A stretch of 64,000 nt of DNA from Natronolimnobius sp. AArcel1 (GTDB taxonomy: Archaea > Halobacteriota > Halobacteria > Halobacteriales > Natrialbaceae): NCBI RefSeq assembly GCF_011043775.1, contig NZ_JAAKXY010000001.1, forward strand, positions 768,966 through 832,965, written 5' to 3'. Shown here one piece after another: positions 20,875-29,142 of this stretch; position 1 is the stretch's first letter; each line of letters starts with the position of its first letter. The translations under genes and the position numbers were made by a program. A model generated the notes under the pieces. It did not search any database. It was not told the origin of the DNA and saw only the letters and a list, made by a program, of their open reading frames with translations.

Positions 20875-22230
20875 ATGACAAGCGGAAACATCAGCGAGGC
20901 GGAACAGGCGGTACTCGACGAAATTGAAGCGAAAGACGTTGACTTCCTCCGACTGCAGTTTACCGATATTCTGGGCACAGTCAAGAACGTCGCCGTCCCG
21001 GCCCGCCAGGCTGAGAAGGCGTTCTCTGAGGGCATCTACTTCGACGGCTCTTCTATCGAAGGCTTCGTTCGGATTCAGGAATCAGACATGCGACTGGTTC
21101 CCGACCCGGACACCTTCGCCGTTTTGCCATGGCGCAACGACGACGAGAGCGCCGCCGGCCGAATGATCTGTGACGTCTACGACACCTCCGGCGGCGAGCC
21201 GTTCGAGGGCGACCCACGTCGCGTCCTCAAGAACGCACTCGAGCGTGCCGAGGAGATGGGATACACAGTTAATGCCGCCCCAGAGCCCGAATTCTTCCTG
21301 TTCGAAGAAGACGAGGATGGCGGCGCAACGACGAACACCAACGACGCCGGCGGCTACTTTGACGTTGCCCCGAAAGACCTCGCCAGCGATGTCCGCCGTG
21401 ACATCATCTACGGACTCGAGGACATGGGCTTCGAGATCGAAGCCAGTCACCATGAGGTCGCCGAAGGACAGCACGAAATTAACTTCGAGTACGACGACGC
21501 ACTCGCGACGGCGGACAACGTTGCGACCTTCCGAACGGTCGTCCGTGCAATCGCCGCCCAGCACGACTATCACGCGACCTTCATGCCCAAACCGATCCCG
21601 AAGATCAACGGCTCGGGCATGCACACCCACATTTCGCTGTTCACCGAGGACGGCGAGAACGCCTTCCACGACGAGGACGATGAGTTCAACCTGAGCGACG
21701 AAGCACATGCCTTTACCGCCGGACTGCTCGAGCACGCACCGGCGATCACCGCCGTTGCAAACCCGACAGTCAACAGCTACAAGCGACTTGTCCCTGGCTA
21801 CGAAGCACCGGTCTACGTCGCCTGGTCCGACCGCAACCGCTCGTCGCTGATCCGCAAGCCCGCAGCCCGCGTTCCTGCCGCCAGCCGCGTCGAACTGCGT
21901 TCGCCCGACCCATCGTGTAACCCATACCTCGCACTCGCCGCCATGATCCACGCCGGTCTCGAGGGCATCGAGAACGACCTCGAGTGTCCAGATCCGGTCC
22001 GCGAGAACATCTACGACTTCGACGAGGAAAAACGTGAAGAGTACGGCATCGACACGCTGCCATCGAACCTTGGCGAAGCCGTCGACGCACTCGAGGACGA
22101 CGAGGTTATCTACGACGCCCTCGGCGAGCACGTTGCGCCGAAGTTCGTCGAAGCCAAGAGCCAGGAGTTTGAAGAGTACCTCATCGATGTCTCCCAGTGG
22201 GAACTCGACCGCTACCTCGAAACCTACTAA
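20875..22230 (+). CDS. glnA: glutamine synthetase type I
   Basis: 451 aa. Makes glutamine from glutamate, ammonia and ATP; a dodecamer. Landmarks: [15 protein letters not shown] near 30, the [16 protein letters not shown] catalytic region near 57, PEPEFFLF near 138, [12 protein letters not shown] near 250 (metal and ammonia site), and [24 protein letters not shown] core with [19 protein letters not shown] near 325-345. The ATG at 20875 is chosen because the upstream eight residues of the longer frame fall outside the family N-terminus. Divergent from lrp, so nitrogen-responsive control is likely. Confidence 0.96.
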   Translation: MTSGNISEAEQAVLDEIEAKDVDFLRLQFTDILGTVKNVAVPARQAEKAFSEGIYFDGSSIEGFVRIQESDMRLVPDPDTFAVLPWRNDDESAAGRMICDVYDTSGGEPFEGDPRRVLKNALERAEEMGYTVNAAPEPEFFLFEEDEDGGATTNTNDAGGYFDVAPKDLASDVRRDIIYGLEDMGFEIEASHHEVAEGQHEINFEYDDALATADNVATFRTVVRAIAAQHDYHATFMPKPIPKINGSGMHTHISLFTEDGENAFHDEDDEFNLSDEAHAFTAGLLEHAPAITAVANPTVNSYKRLVPGYEAPVYVAWSDRNRSSLIRKPAARVPAASRVELRSPDPSCNPYLALAAMIHAGLEGIENDLECPDPVRENIYDFDEEKREEYGIDTLPSNLGEAVDALEDDEVIYDALGEHVAPKFVEAKSQEFEEYLIDVSQWELDRYLETY

Positions 22231-22426
22231 CGACTGAAGTATCGCGAGTCACGCAGGGCTCGCACTGTCACTTCACAGCCGCGCTATTTTTTGACCGGCG
22301 TTCAATCACGCGAATAGTCGGGGAGCCATCGCCCGAGGCGAGACACAACGATAGCACGAGACAGAGCACCGACTCGAGACAAACCACGTCACCGGACGGG
22401 AGACAAAACGAGGGGACGACCGAAGC

Positions 22427-23773
22427 TCAGGAGCGCCACTCACTGATTCGGTTCCGGAGTCGTCCCGGAACGCCGAGAATTGAGAGCCCGGCTCCGAGCA
22501 GCACCATCAGTATGTAGACGCCGAGCGTCGACGTCCAAACGGTGAACATCGCCAAGATCGCCCAGATCCCATCGAGGAAGTAAAACGCCGCGATAGCCAT
22601 GGCCGTCCCATACAATAAGACGAGATATGGGCCCCAGCCGTGGGCATGGCCGCGACGAACGCGTCGGCGGACGTAGCGTTTGAGTTCGCCCTCGAGTGAG
22701 TCTTTTTCGACGGTTCGGCGTTCGACATTGCCTTCGAACTCGTCGACGCGGTCGCGCAGGCGTTCGATCTCCTCTCGGAGCGCGGCCGGATCGTCAGCCC
22801 GGTCGCGGGTCCGTGCACTCGAACTCGAGCGCGAGTGGGCGCGTGCGTGCGAGTCGGTTTCGGTCGGTCCATCGCCGCTGTGCGAGCGATCGGCTGGATC
22901 CGTATCCGTGCCCCCCTCGTCGCCACCCGTAGCGTCGTCAGTCATCGCTTCTACCTCGATCTGTCGAGCGCCGGGACTTTGTAGCTGCCGATCCAGTTCA
23001 CGGTCGGCGAGAACGGCATTGCAGACGGCACCAAAGACGAGGATGATCGCGCCGATATACAGCCAGATGAGGACGAGAAAGACGGCTCCAAGTGCGCCGT
23101 AGATGACCTGTTCGGACGCGAGCGAGGCGTAGACGGTAAACGCCCGACTCAGTACGAACCAGCCGACGGCTGCAAGGATCGTGCCCGGAAGCGCCTCGCG
23201 AATGCCCACGTTCGCGTTCGGGAAGACGACGTACAGCGGCAGGAACGTGACGACGAGTCCAAGAAGGATCAGCGCTGGGCCGACCGGACCAAGGTCGATA
23301 ATGGGAACGAATCGAATCACGACCTCGAGGATGCCAACCAACGCGAGACCGATTGAGATCACCAGAAAGACGATCATCGCATCCCAGGCGGTATCGAGCA
23401 GGGATTTCGTCGCTGCAGTCCCGTACACCTTCGAAAAGGCGCGGTCGAGCCCACGGAAGACGCGACTCGAGCCCCAGAGTAGGCCGAAGGCACCGACGAC
23501 CGTAGCGCTCTGACGGCCGCCTTCATCGAGGACTGTCTCGGCAAGCAGTTGCTGTGCCGTTGGTGTCAACACGTCACTCGCGGCGGCTGTGAGTCGCGCT
23601 GCAAGCGCGTCACCACCAATCGATGCGGCGATCCCGAGAGCCAGCAACATGAGCGGGACAAGCGAAAGGAAGCCATAGAAGGCGACGCCGGCGGCAAGGA
23701 GCGTTAGCTGTTCGGTCCGAGCGATACCGAGGGCACGACGACTGTACTCGAGTGCAGTACTGCGATCAATCAC
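22427..23773 (-). CDS. YihY/BrkB-family membrane protein
   Basis: 448 aa. The N-terminal ~290 residues are the YihY/BrkB domain with six spans: LLAAGVAFYGFLSLVPLMLLALG, LLWGSSRVFRGLDRAF, and the terminal VIYGALGAVFLVLIWLYIGAIILVFGAVCNAVL. A long charged linker (~300-390, Ser/Arg/Asp-rich) and a coiled coil (LREEIERLRDRVDEFEGNVERRTVEKDSLEGEL-type heptads) follow, then two more spans at the C-terminus. The GTG start at 23773 directly precedes the first conserved helix (IDRSTALEYSRRALG); upstream in-frame sequence is Cys/Ser/His-rich and looks non-coding. The family was once called RNase BN; that function is withdrawn. Confidence 0.85.
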   Translation of the reverse strand: MIDRSTALEYSRRALGIARTEQLTLLAAGVAFYGFLSLVPLMLLALGIAASIGGDALAARLTAAASDVLTPTAQQLLAETVLDEGGRQSATVVGAFGLLWGSSRVFRGLDRAFSKVYGTAATKSLLDTAWDAMIVFLVISIGLALVGILEVVIRFVPIIDLGPVGPALILLGLVVTFLPLYVVFPNANVGIREALPGTILAAVGWFVLSRAFTVYASLASEQVIYGALGAVFLVLIWLYIGAIILVFGAVCNAVLADRELDRQLQSPGARQIEVEAMTDDATGGDEGGTDTDPADRSHSGDGPTETDSHARAHSRSSSSARTRDRADDPAALREEIERLRDRVDEFEGNVERRTVEKDSLEGELKRYVRRRVRRGHAHGWGPYLVLLYGTAMAIAAFYFLDGIWAILAMFTVWTSTLGVYILMVLLGAGLSILGVPGRLRNRISEWRS

Positions 23774-23875
23774 GTACGCCACAGTTAGGCAGCCAGAAAG
23801 ATATGTTATTGTGTGGCACGAACTCGAGTCTGTCATGGACCGCGACATTATCTGTCGGCGTGATGACCGTCTCGT

Positions 23876-24079
23876 ATGGAACAGCGACGCTGTCCAGACT
23901 GTGGCGTGACGATGGAAGCAGTTCCCGTTCGCGACGGCAACAGCATGAAACTCTCGATCAAAACGGGGACACGAGATGGACTGCTCGGGAAATTGGGTGT
24001 GTCGAACAGCGCACACCTGCAGAGTGTCTGTTGTCCGGAATGTCGACTCGTCAGGCTCTACGCCGAGGATGACGACTGA
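23876..24079 (+). CDS. small CxxC zinc-ribbon protein
   Basis: 67 aa with CPDC (residues 6-9) and CPEC (53-56), the four cysteines of a two-knuckle zinc ribbon. Between them is a basic/glycine stretch (KLSIKTGTRDGLLGKLG). The protein ends in acidic residues. It is divergent from the YihY/BrkB gene, with 102 bp between starts. Likely a nucleic-acid or protein contact module; no more can be said. Confidence 0.8.
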   Translation: MEQRRCPDCGVTMEAVPVRDGNSMKLSIKTGTRDGLLGKLGVSNSAHLQSVCCPECRLVRLYAEDDD

Positions 24080-24386
24080 CAGCGAGTACCGTATGTGTTA
24101 GCTGAATCGAGGCGCTAAGCCCCCTTCCTCAGCGAGCGCCGACCGGACGGGAGGCACGAACAGAGAGGGGATACAGCGTTCACAAGAGCAAGCTCTTGTG
24201 CAGCCCATCAGAAACGCGAGCGTTTCTGAGGACGTCCCCAGAAATCGGAGATTTCTGGTGTGCGAACGAGACGCGAAGCGTCTCGTCAACGCCGCCCAGT
24301 TCTCACACACGATTCGGTGGCAGGTCCACAGGACCACGCAATCGCAACGTTTTTTCAGTAGGGTGTTATAGTATTGACAGAACCCA
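24080..24386. other. hairpin-rich left flank of the IS200/IS605 element
   Basis: No gene. Contains, left to right: an inverted repeat with a G/C-rich loop resembling a transposon right end in reverse orientation (GGCGCTAAG...AGCGAGCGCC, 24111-24143); the 57-nt palindromic unit (copy A); and two further perfect hairpins, CCAGAAATC/GATTTCTGG (24238-24258) and CGAGACGC/GCGTCTCG (24268-24286). A T-rich tract before tnpA (GTTTTTTCAG, 24349-24358) may be part of its promoter. Confidence 0.6.
24178..24233 (-). repeat. 57-nt palindromic unit, copy A (upstream of tnpA)
   Basis: Read on the minus strand: GTCCTCAGAAACG...CGTTTCTG, then ATGGGCTGC, then a second hairpin CACAAGAGC/GCTCTTGTG ending in AAC. 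The linker ATGGGCTGC and the ends are shared with copies B and C inside tnpB, while stem sequences vary and keep pairing. Confidence 0.8.
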
Positions 24387-24794
24387 ATGGAATACGACCT
24401 CGACTCGGGAGCGCACTCGACGTTTTCCTTGCACTACCACCTGATACTCACCACGAAATATCGGCGCGGAGTGCTAACCGAGGAGCGAACCCAATTCATT
24501 CACGAGGTTATCAGCGGGTTCACGGACAACTACGGTGTCGAACTGACGAACCTCGACGGCGAGGACGACCATGTACACATCCTCTTCCGAGCGAAACCAA
24601 CCACAGACCTCGTGAAGTTCATCAACACGGTCAAGGGCGCGACCGCCCGCCGTATCCGCAACGAGTACTCGGACGAACTGAAGACCGAACTGTGGGGCGA
24701 CTCGTTCTGGAACGACTCGTACTGCCTCATCTCGACGGGGCAGGTGTCTCTGGATGTGCTGAAACAGTACGTAGAGGACCAACGCGAGAACTGA
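24387..24794 (+). CDS. tnpA: IS200/IS605 TnpA Y1 transposase
   Basis: 135 aa, the usual length. HUH-type single-strand transposase: the HVH metal-binding pair is at residues 62-64 (DDHVHILF), and the nucleophilic tyrosine is Y128 in LKQYVEDQ. Other landmarks are FSLHYHLILTTKYRRGVL and WGDSFWNDSYCLIS. It excises and inserts the element as a single-stranded circle, recognising terminal hairpins. All key residues are present, so it looks active. Its TGA overlaps the tnpB ATG by one base. Confidence 0.95.
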   Translation: MEYDLDSGAHSTFSLHYHLILTTKYRRGVLTEERTQFIHEVISGFTDNYGVELTNLDGEDDHVHILFRAKPTTDLVKFINTVKGATARRIRNEYSDELKTELWGDSFWNDSYCLISTGQVSLDVLKQYVEDQREN

Positions 24795-26149
24795 TGTACT
24801 ACGCTTACAAATACCGCCTCAAGCCGTCCGACGCCCACCGCGAGGAGTTGGACCGTCACCGAGACATTTGTAGGCAACTGTACAACCACACGCTCTACCG
24901 CCTCAACGAATACCAAGACGAACACGACGAACTGCCGTCCATGACCACGCTTCGGTCGGAACTCCCCGACCTCAAGAAGTGGTGGAACGGCCTTTCGGAC
25001 GTGTATTCGAAGGTTCTCCAAACCGTCGTGGAACGCCTGTTCGACAACCTCAAAGGACTCTCCAAACTCAAGGAGAACGGCTACGACGTCGGTCAACTCA
25101 AGTGGAAGCCGCCACGGGAGTTCCGTAGTTTCACGTACAGTCAGTCTGGCTTCAAGCTCGACAAAAAGGGCGGTCAGACTGTCCTGTCCCTCTCGAAACT
25201 CGCGGATATACCGATTCGGCTCCACCGCGCGATCCCCGACGTTCATAAGAGCGACAGCTCTTGTGCAGCCCATCAGAAACCCCCGATTTCTGAAGACGAC
25301 GCCACGCTCAAGCAGGTCACGGTCAAGAAGGAACCGACGGGCGAGTGGTTCGCCACGTTCGGCGTCGAAATGGACCGTGAACCACCTGAGCTGCCCGAAA
25401 ATCCCGAGAATTGCGTCGGCATCGACGTAGGGATTCTCAAGTACGCCCACGATACCGACGGCATGGCAGTCGGGTCTCTCGACCTCTCGGACGAACGTAA
25501 ACGCTTGGAACGAGAGCAACGGAAACTCTCGCGCAAGCAACACGGGTCGAACAACTACGAGAACCAACGGCGTCGAGTCGCGGAGTGTCACGCCGACCTC
25601 CGTCGGAAGCGCCGCGACTTCTTACACAAGCTCTCGGCGTACTATGCTCGGGAGTACGGCCTTGTGGCGGTCGAAGACCTGAACGTGAAGGAGATGATGG
25701 AGTCGCCGTCGAACAGCCGAAACACCGCATCAGCGGCATGGCGAACGTTCCTCTCGTTGCTCGAATACAAGTGTGAGCGCGAGGGGACACACTTCGTGGC
25801 GGTCAACCCGAGAGGGACAACCAAGGAGTGTGCGTCCTGTGGCGTTTCGACGGACAAGCCGTTGTGGGTCCGTGAACACTCCTGTCCCGCTTGTGGGTTT
25901 GAGGCGGACAGGGATGCAAATGCAGCGTGGAATATTCTTTCTCGCGGCCTCGAAGACGTAGGAGTGGGATACTCCGAATCAACGTCCTCAGAACCTGTCG
26001 GTTCTGATGGGCTGCGAAAATCACGGAGTGATTTTCGAACGCCTGTGGAGACTGCTCTCCCTGTGGATACGCCCGTATCTGCAAAGCGCGTCGTGGAAGC
26101 AGGAAGCCCTACCCTCAAGGAGCGAACGGCGTCAACCGTGAGCGAGTAG
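24794..26149 (+). CDS. tnpB: TnpB RNA-guided nuclease with two in-frame palindromic insertions
   Basis: 451 aa. RuvC-like catalytic residues are intact: D211 (GIDVG), E294 (VAVEDLN) and D374 (DRDANAAWN). A zinc finger CASC...CPAC lies at 347-367 and the N-terminal wedge-type domain is normal (YAYKYRLKPSDAHRE). TnpB proteins are omega-RNA-guided DNA endonucleases that help retain the element. Residues 150-168 and ~398-416 are encoded by two copies of a 57-nt palindromic unit, in opposite orientations. Removing them restores IPD-DATLK and SEST-PVETALP, the continuity I expect in haloarchaeal TnpB. The protein is therefore ~38 residues longer than its relatives. Confidence 0.93.
   Translation: MYYAYKYRLKPSDAHREELDRHRDICRQLYNHTLYRLNEYQDEHDELPSMTTLRSELPDLKKWWNGLSDVYSKVLQTVVERLFDNLKGLSKLKENGYDVGQLKWKPPREFRSFTYSQSGFKLDKKGGQTVLSLSKLADIPIRLHRAIPDVHKSDSSCAAHQKPPISEDDATLKQVTVKKEPTGEWFATFGVEMDREPPELPENPENCVGIDVGILKYAHDTDGMAVGSLDLSDERKRLEREQRKLSRKQHGSNNYENQRRRVAECHADLRRKRRDFLHKLSAYYAREYGLVAVEDLNVKEMMESPSNSRNTASAAWRTFLSLLEYKCEREGTHFVAVNPRGTTKECASCGVSTDKPLWVREHSCPACGFEADRDANAAWNILSRGLEDVGVGYSESTSSEPVGSDGLRKSRSDFRTPVETALPVDTPVSAKRVVEAGSPTLKERTASTVSE
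25241..25297 (-). repeat. 57-nt palindromic unit, copy B (inside tnpB)
   Basis: On the minus strand: GTCTTCAGAAATC...GGTTTCTG, ATGGGCTGC, then ACAAGAGC/GCTCTTAT, ending AAC. It has the same layout as copies A and C. Exactly 57 nt (19 codons), so the tnpB frame stays open. It lies antisense to tnpB and is flanked by GAC on both sides. Confidence 0.8.
25984..26040 (+). repeat. 57-nt palindromic unit, copy C (inside tnpB, near the omega-RNA region)
   Basis: On the plus strand: GTCCTCAGAACC...GGTTCTG, ATGGGCTGC, then GAAAATCAC/GTGATTTTC, ending GAAC. It is 57 nt and sense to tnpB, flanked by ACG on both sides. It falls in the segment of tnpB that normally overlaps the omega-RNA scaffold. Confidence 0.8.
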
Positions 26150-26157
26150 GGTAGGGT
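26109..26157 (+). ncRNA. putative omega-RNA 3' hairpin / IS right end
   Basis: CCCTACCCT and AGGGTAGGG can pair across the last codons and stop of tnpB, with an inner AACGG/CCGTG pairing in the loop. In IS605-type elements the RNA guide for TnpB is transcribed from this overlap and its guide segment lies just beyond the right end, here the 3' end of trm1. Structure is seen; expression is inferred. Confidence 0.5.
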
Positions 26158-26160
26158 AGT

Positions 26161-27282
26161 TCACACGAGTCTGTCTTCAGTCGCCGCTCGAATCTCGCCA
26201 ACGCTTGCGTCCGTCTTGAACGTCGTCCCGCCATAATGGGCGCTCGAGGCCGCATACCCCGCCTCGCGGAGGTCCTCGAGAAAGTCGTCCATCGCATTCG
26301 CAGGCAGCCCCCAGTTCTTACAGAGCTTGTGCTGGTCGTAGTGGGTGGGTTCCTCGAGTTCGCCCTCGAGTGTCCGACAGAGTTCGCGGCCCTTCTCGGC
26401 AGTGCCGAACGCATCCGGAAGTGTCTCGCGGACCGTGGCGACAAAGTCGGAGTCACAGTAGGCATCGAGCCAAATCGGCCCGGCGACGAGGATGCGCTCG
26501 CCGCCACAGTGGGGACAGGTCTCCAGTGGGTCCGCGATCATGCCGTACTCGGCCTCGCGGTAGAGACAGTCCTCGCAGTGAGAGATGTAGCCGAGGTGCT
26601 CGAGGGTGGCGTCGGCCGCGCTGGCTTTCCGGTCGAGTTCGAGGTAGGTGCGGACGTAGTGGCTGGTCGCGTGCGTCAGGATTGGATCGACGCCGACATC
26701 GAATCGGGCGGCGCTGCGGGCAAGTGCGGAGAGGAGGGTTCGAACGCCCATTTCGGCGTGGTAGTCGGTGTTTTGCGGAACCGCACTGTAGGATCGAATC
26801 CCGCTGTTGAAGTGCGCCCCACACAGCGGCGCGGTGTCGGTCGCGGTCACACAGACCAGATCACGACAGCGCGCGAAGGCTGCGTCGGCGAAGGGCATCG
26901 GCGTGCCGTAGGGGTCGAGGTCGATCACGTCGAACGCCTCGTCGTGCATGAGCGCGTTGACGTTGCGGTGTTCGACCCGCGTCTGGTCGGCGACCCCCAC
27001 ACGCTCGAGGTTTTCTCGAGCCAAATCGACTGCCTCGCTATCGAGGTCACAGCAGGTCACGTCCCAGCCGTCGTCGGCCGCTCGAGCGCCGCGGATGCCG
27101 CTTGCGGTCATCGCGTCAAGATAGCTCTCGGCGCGTTCTTCGCGTTCGCGGAACGCCCGCAGCGTCGCAATCGTCAGATCCCGATTCAACTCCTGGCGGG
27201 GATTGTAAAAGACCGACTCCTCGACGCCCTCGGTCTGCTCGCCTGGAACCTCGAGTTCGAGTCCACCCTCAGTGACGCGCAT
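26161..27282 (-). CDS. trm1: tRNA (guanine-26,N2)-dimethyltransferase
   Basis: 373 aa. Trm1 uses S-adenosylmethionine to methylate G26 at the junction of D and anticodon stems in tRNA. Sequence: [20 protein letters not shown] at the start, the SAM site [16 protein letters not shown] near 68, DLDPYGTP (catalytic region) near 125, [12 protein letters not shown] near 150, and a zinc-finger pair CEDC...CPHC near 260-285. The ATG at 27282 begins the family consensus ([13 protein letters not shown]); the longer frame upstream is arginine-rich and spurious. The insertion sequence ends immediately at its stop codon. Confidence 0.95.
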   Translation of the reverse strand: MRVTEGGLELEVPGEQTEGVEESVFYNPRQELNRDLTIATLRAFREREERAESYLDAMTASGIRGARAADDGWDVTCCDLDSEAVDLARENLERVGVADQTRVEHRNVNALMHDEAFDVIDLDPYGTPMPFADAAFARCRDLVCVTATDTAPLCGAHFNSGIRSYSAVPQNTDYHAEMGVRTLLSALARSAARFDVGVDPILTHATSHYVRTYLELDRKASAADATLEHLGYISHCEDCLYREAEYGMIADPLETCPHCGGERILVAGPIWLDAYCDSDFVATVRETLPDAFGTAEKGRELCRTLEGELEEPTHYDQHKLCKNWGLPANAMDDFLEDLREAGYAASSAHYGGTTFKTDASVGEIRAATEDRLV

Positions 27283-27405
27283 ACTGGCTCTCGTCGGGGC
27301 AGCGCGAAAAGCGCCGTGATTGTCGATTGCCGGTGACGAACGACGCTGCCTGAAGAGGCGCGGGACAACCAAACCGATTTTACAGTCCGGGACACAGTCA
27401 CGAAC

Positions 27406-27762
27406 GTGTCGAACGCGAACCCCGTTGAGCAGTGGCAAGCCGACCTCGAGGAGGCAGGCGAGTTGACGCCGGAACTCGTCGAGCAGATCTCACAGCTGCA
27501 CGGCGACCGCGGGGTTCGCGCCATCGAAGCCGTCGGCGAAGGCCGTGTTAAGTCATACCAAGATTTTACAATCGTCGTCGGCTACGACGACGAGTACATC
27601 GTCGAAGACGGTGGCTGTACCTGCAAAGATAGCGAGTACAATCTGGACGACGACGATCCGACGGAACTGTGCTGGCACGTCCTCGCGGTCGCCATCGCCC
27701 GCCGCGTCGGGCACGTCGACTACCACGACATGTGGTACTCGGAAGTGCGTGAGTTGCTGTAA
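27406..27762 (+). CDS. SWIM zinc-finger protein
   Basis: 118 aa. The motif CTCKDSEYN...[11 protein letters not shown] gives C-x-C-xn-C-x-H (near residues 70-95), the SWIM zinc-finger signature found in Shu2/SWS1-type recombination factors and many archaeal small proteins. It starts with GTG and a helical N-terminus ([15 protein letters not shown]). It is divergent from trm1 with 123 bp between starts. DNA or protein binding is inferred from the domain. Confidence 0.85.
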   Translation: MSNANPVEQWQADLEEAGELTPELVEQISQLHGDRGVRAIEAVGEGRVKSYQDFTIVVGYDDEYIVEDGGCTCKDSEYNLDDDDPTELCWHVLAVAIARRVGHVDYHDMWYSEVRELL

Positions 27763-28164
27763 CTACACCGCTACGTCATCCCTCGGTGGCCCCGCTCGAG
27801 CGCGAATGAGTCCGAAGATGATGATGCTAGCTCCGCCGAGCAGGAGCATACCACCAAGGAACGACAGCGGTGCCTGTACGAGGCCGGATAGCACCATATA
27901 GAGTCCAATCGCGACATAGCCAACGCTCTGGAGGCGCCACCACTCGAGATCGTAGCCACCGACCGACAACTGGTCGCGGACACCAGCAACGACGAACGCC
28001 ACGCCAGCCAAGAGCATCAGTCCGCCGCCCGCAAGCGTTAGAAGTGCCGTCGTCGACTCGAGACCCGCTTGAAACGCCTCGAGCGAACTCCACAGCGACC
28101 AAGCAAACGTCGCGAGAAACAGGACACCAACGGCGAGACTTACACGTCGTTCGAACTGCGCCAT
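27763..28164 (-). CDS. hypothetical four-helix membrane protein
   Basis: 133 aa with four hydrophobic segments near residues 9-25, 34-60, 76-95 and 97-122 and a positively charged C-terminus (IRARAGPPRDD). The start MAQFERRVSLAVG is used because the upstream in-frame residues (LHYNYCDGAQYAS) are unlike a haloarchaeal N-terminus. Its stop abuts the convergent SWIM gene stop with no gap. Family not recognised. Confidence 0.65.
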   Translation of the reverse strand: MAQFERRVSLAVGVLFLATFAWSLWSSLEAFQAGLESTTALLTLAGGGLMLLAGVAFVVAGVRDQLSVGGYDLEWWRLQSVGYVAIGLYMVLSGLVQAPLSFLGGMLLLGGASIIIFGLIRARAGPPRDDVAV

Positions 28165-28248
28165 ACTCGCATACTGAGCGCCATCGCAATAATTGTAGTG
28201 CAGCAAGACAGTTCGCTCGAGTGTGCAGTGTGCCCCGGTAGACTCCGA

Positions 28249-29106
28249 TCAGGCAGTGAGAGTCGACTCATCCACAGACAGTCGACGGATCGTCTCTCGA
28301 ACAGTGTCCGCATCGTCGGGGTGCGTGCCGTAGACGACCCCATCAGCATCCGCCTTGGACTCGAGTTGGCGCGTCAGCTCCGCAAGCCGCTCAGCATCGA
28401 CATCGGCCGCGGACAGCTGAATCGTGAGTGGAACAGCGATGGCCTCGAGTTCGCTTGCAAACCCGTGTGCTAGCGACTCGACCCAGTACGTTGTCCCGTA
28501 GCCGACGCCACAGAGCGGGACGACAAAGCCGTCAACGTGTGGCTCGAGTGCGGCTGGCTCGATGCCGGTCCGCTCGCGCAGGTGGCCGGGATAGGGGTCC
28601 GGATACAGAGTCACCAGCAGGTCGCCAGCGACTCGGTCGGCCGCTGAGGCAACAAAATCCGTGATGAGATCGGTGCGCCACGTCTCGCGGTCATCGAATG
28701 AACTCTCGGCGAACGCGCGAGTACAGCGCTCGCAATGACAGAACGACGCGCCGGGGAAGCCAACCGTCGTGAGTCGAACATCACCTACGCTGCCAACTCG
28801 TTCGATTCGCTCGAGCAGTGCCTCACGGTAGTCGTCCGCCGATGGACAGACCGTGCCCCAGTGTTGTCCGCGAGCGGCGGGTGTTGCTCGCGTGCCATCA
28901 GCAGCCACCGCAGCCAGCGCAGGATCAGCTCGAATCGCTTCCGTATCGCCCCAGCAGGCGACGGCGTTGACCGCCCCCTCGAGTGGCTCACGACGCGTGC
29001 CATCGACTGCCTCGACGAAAAAGTGTGGCTGGTCGCCGACATCTGCGTAGGCCAACTCGCGGTCATCTGTGAGCACTCCGTACATACCACCGCGTTCGTA
29101 GAACAC
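28249..29106 (-). CDS. conserved haloarchaeal protein with CHCERC motif, possible TIM-barrel
   Basis: 285 aa. It has the alternating strand/helix texture of a TIM barrel: DVRLTTVGFPGASF, LLVTLYPDPYPGHL, VDGFVVPLCGVGYGTTYW, AIAVPLTIQLSA. A CHCERC cluster lies near 142-147. The pattern of strand ends and the GTTYW segment recall distant glycoside-hydrolase-like haloarchaeal proteins, but no catalytic pair can be assigned. GTG at 29106 is chosen because a stop codon lies six codons upstream in frame and GAGGTG precedes it; ATG at 29085 is the alternative. Function unknown. Confidence 0.65.
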   Translation of the reverse strand: MFYERGGMYGVLTDDRELAYADVGDQPHFFVEAVDGTRREPLEGAVNAVACWGDTEAIRADPALAAVAADGTRATPAARGQHWGTVCPSADDYREALLERIERVGSVGDVRLTTVGFPGASFCHCERCTRAFAESSFDDRETWRTDLITDFVASAADRVAGDLLVTLYPDPYPGHLRERTGIEPAALEPHVDGFVVPLCGVGYGTTYWVESLAHGFASELEAIAVPLTIQLSAADVDAERLAELTRQLESKADADGVVYGTHPDDADTVRETIRRLSVDESTLTA

Positions 29107-29142
29107 GAACGTAAAGCCACCTCACTCGAGCGTCATCGGGCG

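Larger units (their letters stand above)
24105..26160 (+). mobile_element. IS200/IS605-family insertion sequence with tnpA and tnpB
   Basis: tnpA and tnpB overlap by one base in the same orientation. A subterminal hairpin CCCTACCCT/AGGGTAGGG (26109-26117 and 26149-26157) spans the tnpB stop, as expected for a right end and the 3' region of an omega RNA. The left limit is uncertain because of hairpins upstream of tnpA; the true left end lies between about 24105 and 24350. The right limit is set by trm1, whose stop codon starts at 26163. No target duplication is expected for this family. Confidence 0.75.

Noticed and set aside
24374..24793. In-frame N-terminal extension of TnpB
   Set aside because: Would overlap tnpA in another frame and has no TnpB similarity; the ATG at 24794 gives the family start MYYAYKYRLKP.
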